From Spirochaetaceae bacterium (lineage in GTDB: Bacteria > Spirochaetota > Spirochaetia > Treponematales > Breznakiellaceae), in NCBI GenBank assembly GCA_031283025.1, contig JAITCP010000153.1:1-5322 (forward strand): a DNA stretch of 5,322 bases, read 5' to 3'. Positions 4,438-5,322 of this stretch are shown piece by piece. The notes beneath the pieces were generated by a model that was not told the origin of the DNA, did not search any database, and saw nothing but the letters and a program-made list of their open reading frames with translations. Every line of letters begins with the position of its first letter. Within the stretch, counting starts at the first letter, position 1. Both the position numbers and the translations under genes were made by a program.

Positions 4438-5112
4438 ATTCAGTACCTCCGTTGCATTCTTTTCAAGAAACTCTTTAAGTATATCGTGATCACGGCAGTA
4501 GATTACCGCCTTCCTTACCGCTCCTTCCAGATTCTCCGTCTCTTTCTCAATCTCCCTCACCTTCTCAATGAACGCACTGTATTCCCACAGCGTCTTGCAC
4601 CTCTCCGCTATCTCCTTGTTCCGCCCTTGGTTGATATTGATCACCCTTACTTCCAACTCTAGCGCCAGGGAAATGTTCTTTCCTATTTCCGGCAACAACT
4701 CGCTCGCAAAGGCGTCAGATAACTTTATGCGCTTCTCGTCAGGATAAGGGCTGACTCCATTGTACAATACAAAAAATTCTGGCCGGGGAATGTGTATAAG
4801 CCGTGAAGCGTAGATGTTCTTTTCTCCGACGATTTTCTCATAAATTCTTGCAATATAAATCAGAAGCCGGAGCGCTATATTGGGATTGATTGTTGATTGG
4901 TGTTCGATAAGGATTACTAATTTATCGCCGATTTCAAAAGAAATATCGTTGATTCTGTCCTTGAAAAGCACATCCTGCAGTGTATTGATGGTAACCGGAA
5001 TGTCAGATGGCAGGGAAACACCTTCAAGGGCGCCGTATAATTCGCGGAGTAAATCCGGGTCGCTAAAAAGGAAAGAGAAAACGCTGTCTTTGTACTTAAT
5101 ATTTGCGCCCAT
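4204..5112 (-). CDS. Rpn-family PD-(D/E)XK nuclease / putative transposase
   Basis: Members of this family (RpnA-E in E. coli) are DNA endonucleases that promote RecA-independent recombination and are linked to phage defence. The 302-residue protein has the family layout. The N-terminal KYKDSVFSFLFSDPDLLREL is followed by the nuclease core with Asp56 in NDISF and Glu70-x-Gln72 in ILIEHQS, replacing the classical E-x-K as usual in Rpn. Then come ALRLLIYIARIYE and FFVLYNGVSPYPD. The C-terminus has the charged EEGIEEGMEKGREEGR coiled-coil-like segment and a short helical tail (VSKITGLDIQTI). The ATG at 5112 has no visible Shine-Dalgarno sequence; the frame stays open upstream to a TGA at 5194-5196 but contains no ATG, GTG or TTG. 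The sequence is visibly more AT-rich than the fab genes, suggesting acquisition. The last residues (about REPLKTGCF) come from a palindromic repeat, so the native end may have been replaced. Active site intact; function as a mobile element unproven. Confidence 0.88.
   Translation of the reverse strand: MGANIKYKDSVFSFLFSDPDLLRELYGALEGVSLPSDIPVTINTLQDVLFKDRINDISFEIGDKLVILIEHQSTINPNIALRLLIYIARIYEKIVGEKNIYASRLIHIPRPEFFVLYNGVSPYPDEKRIKLSDAFASELLPEIGKNISLALELEVRVININQGRNKEIAERCKTLWEYSAFIEKVREIEKETENLEGAVRKAVIYCRDHDILKEFLEKNATEVLNMLMTEWNWDDALTYRYEEGIEEGMEKGREEGRTEVARNLLSVGSSYEFVSKITGLDIQTITSLSSNTIREPLKTGCF
4446..4450 (-). promoter_or_regulatory. Internal ribosome binding site in the Rpn gene
   Basis: GGAGG on the minus strand stands eight bases from the in-frame ATG at 4437. 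It also encodes residues in the ATEVLN stretch, so it may be coincidental to the coding sequence. Confidence 0.45.
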
Positions 5113-5169
5113 GCTGCTATTGTGGGGTTTTTGTGTAGTTTCTTCAAGGGGAGGATTAGGAAAACCCTG

Positions 5170-5322
5170 ATGACAGACACCTAACAGGGCATTTCAAAGG
5201 CAAAAATAGCCCGCCGCCTGAACGCCGACAGAAATACCGTTCGTACTTTTATACAAAAAAACAACCTGGATACCCTGTTATAGCAAGAAAAAAATCCTCT
5301 CTTAGTACTGCTGAAAAAAAGG
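5170..5322 (+). pseudogene. Decayed N-terminus of an IS21 (IstA)-like transposase
   Basis: From an ATG at 5170 the plus strand reads MTDT, a TAA stop (5182-5184), then QGISKAKIARRLNADRNTVR followed by TFIQK. This is a helix-turn-helix of the form G-x-S-x-x-x-IA-R-x-L-x-x-x-RNTVR, typical of the IstA N-terminus of IS21-type transposases. That frame ends at TAG 5281-5283. After the A7 run at 5255-5261, a different frame continues open to the window edge as QPGYPVIARKKSSLSTAEKK, resembling the basic linker that follows the HTH in IstA. So one stop and one probable frameshift have inactivated it. A weak AGG lies about 9 bases before the ATG. It diverges from the Rpn gene. The rest of the element, if any, is outside the window; the family call rests on the HTH and linker only, and another HTH-bearing recombinase is possible. 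Confidence 0.5.

Noticed and set aside
5119..5147. Minus-strand TTGAAG, 17 bp, CACAAT as a promoter for the Rpn gene
   Set aside because: Both boxes match only four of six bases. It would make the Rpn message leaderless, an attractive idea, but the match is too weak to list as a feature.
4917..5180. 87-codon minus-strand frame overlapping the 5' part of the Rpn gene
   Set aside because: It overlaps a recognised nuclease gene in another frame and shows no family signature.

Overview
The window looks like a bacterial chromosome of moderate GC, most consistent with a spirochaete of the Treponema type (host-gut treponemes are a good fit). This is an inference. It rests on a short lipoprotein leader with a relaxed lipobox next to housekeeping fab genes, and on an Rpn/PD-(D/E)XK 'transposase-like' nuclease of a kind abundant in those genomes. 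No rRNA or other phylogenetic marker is present to settle it.

Positions 1-3150 hold a type II fatty-acid synthesis operon read on the minus strand, in the order fabH, fabD, fabG, fabF. FabH condenses acetyl-CoA with malonyl-ACP, FabD makes malonyl-ACP, FabG reduces 3-ketoacyl-ACP and FabF (only its first 43 codons are inside the window) elongates. acpP, which often sits between fabG and fabF, is missing; a 61-bp spacer with a small hairpin takes its place. Upstream of fabH is a near-consensus sigma-70 promoter (TTGACA, 17 bp, TATATT). It is bracketed by two inverted repeats, one touching the -35 box and one at the predicted transcription start, which suggests regulation by a DNA-binding repressor. 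A 23-codon open frame begins exactly at the predicted start site.

Positions 3244-3947 hold an unrecognised 221-residue lipoprotein gene (minus strand). Its own predicted promoter lies so close to the ATG that the mRNA would be nearly leaderless.

Positions 3948-4231 are non-coding and packed with hairpins: five stem-loops in under 240 bp. Two of them are near-copies of one palindromic unit (GGAAYCTCTAAAAAC ... CGGTTTTTAGAG). One copy overlaps the stop codon of the neighbouring gene and encodes its last residues.

Positions 4204-5112 (minus strand) encode an Rpn-family PD-(D/E)XK nuclease. Its full-length start has no visible ribosome binding site. An in-frame internal ATG at 4437 has a strong one (GGAGG, 8-nt spacing) and would make a 77-residue C-terminal protein, the arrangement known for intragenic RpnS antitoxins. 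Divergent to it, at the right edge (5170-5322, plus strand), is a decayed N-terminal piece of an IS21/IstA-like transposase helix-turn-helix, with an in-frame stop and an apparent frameshift. The right half is therefore an accessory, mobile-element-scarred segment abutting a housekeeping operon.
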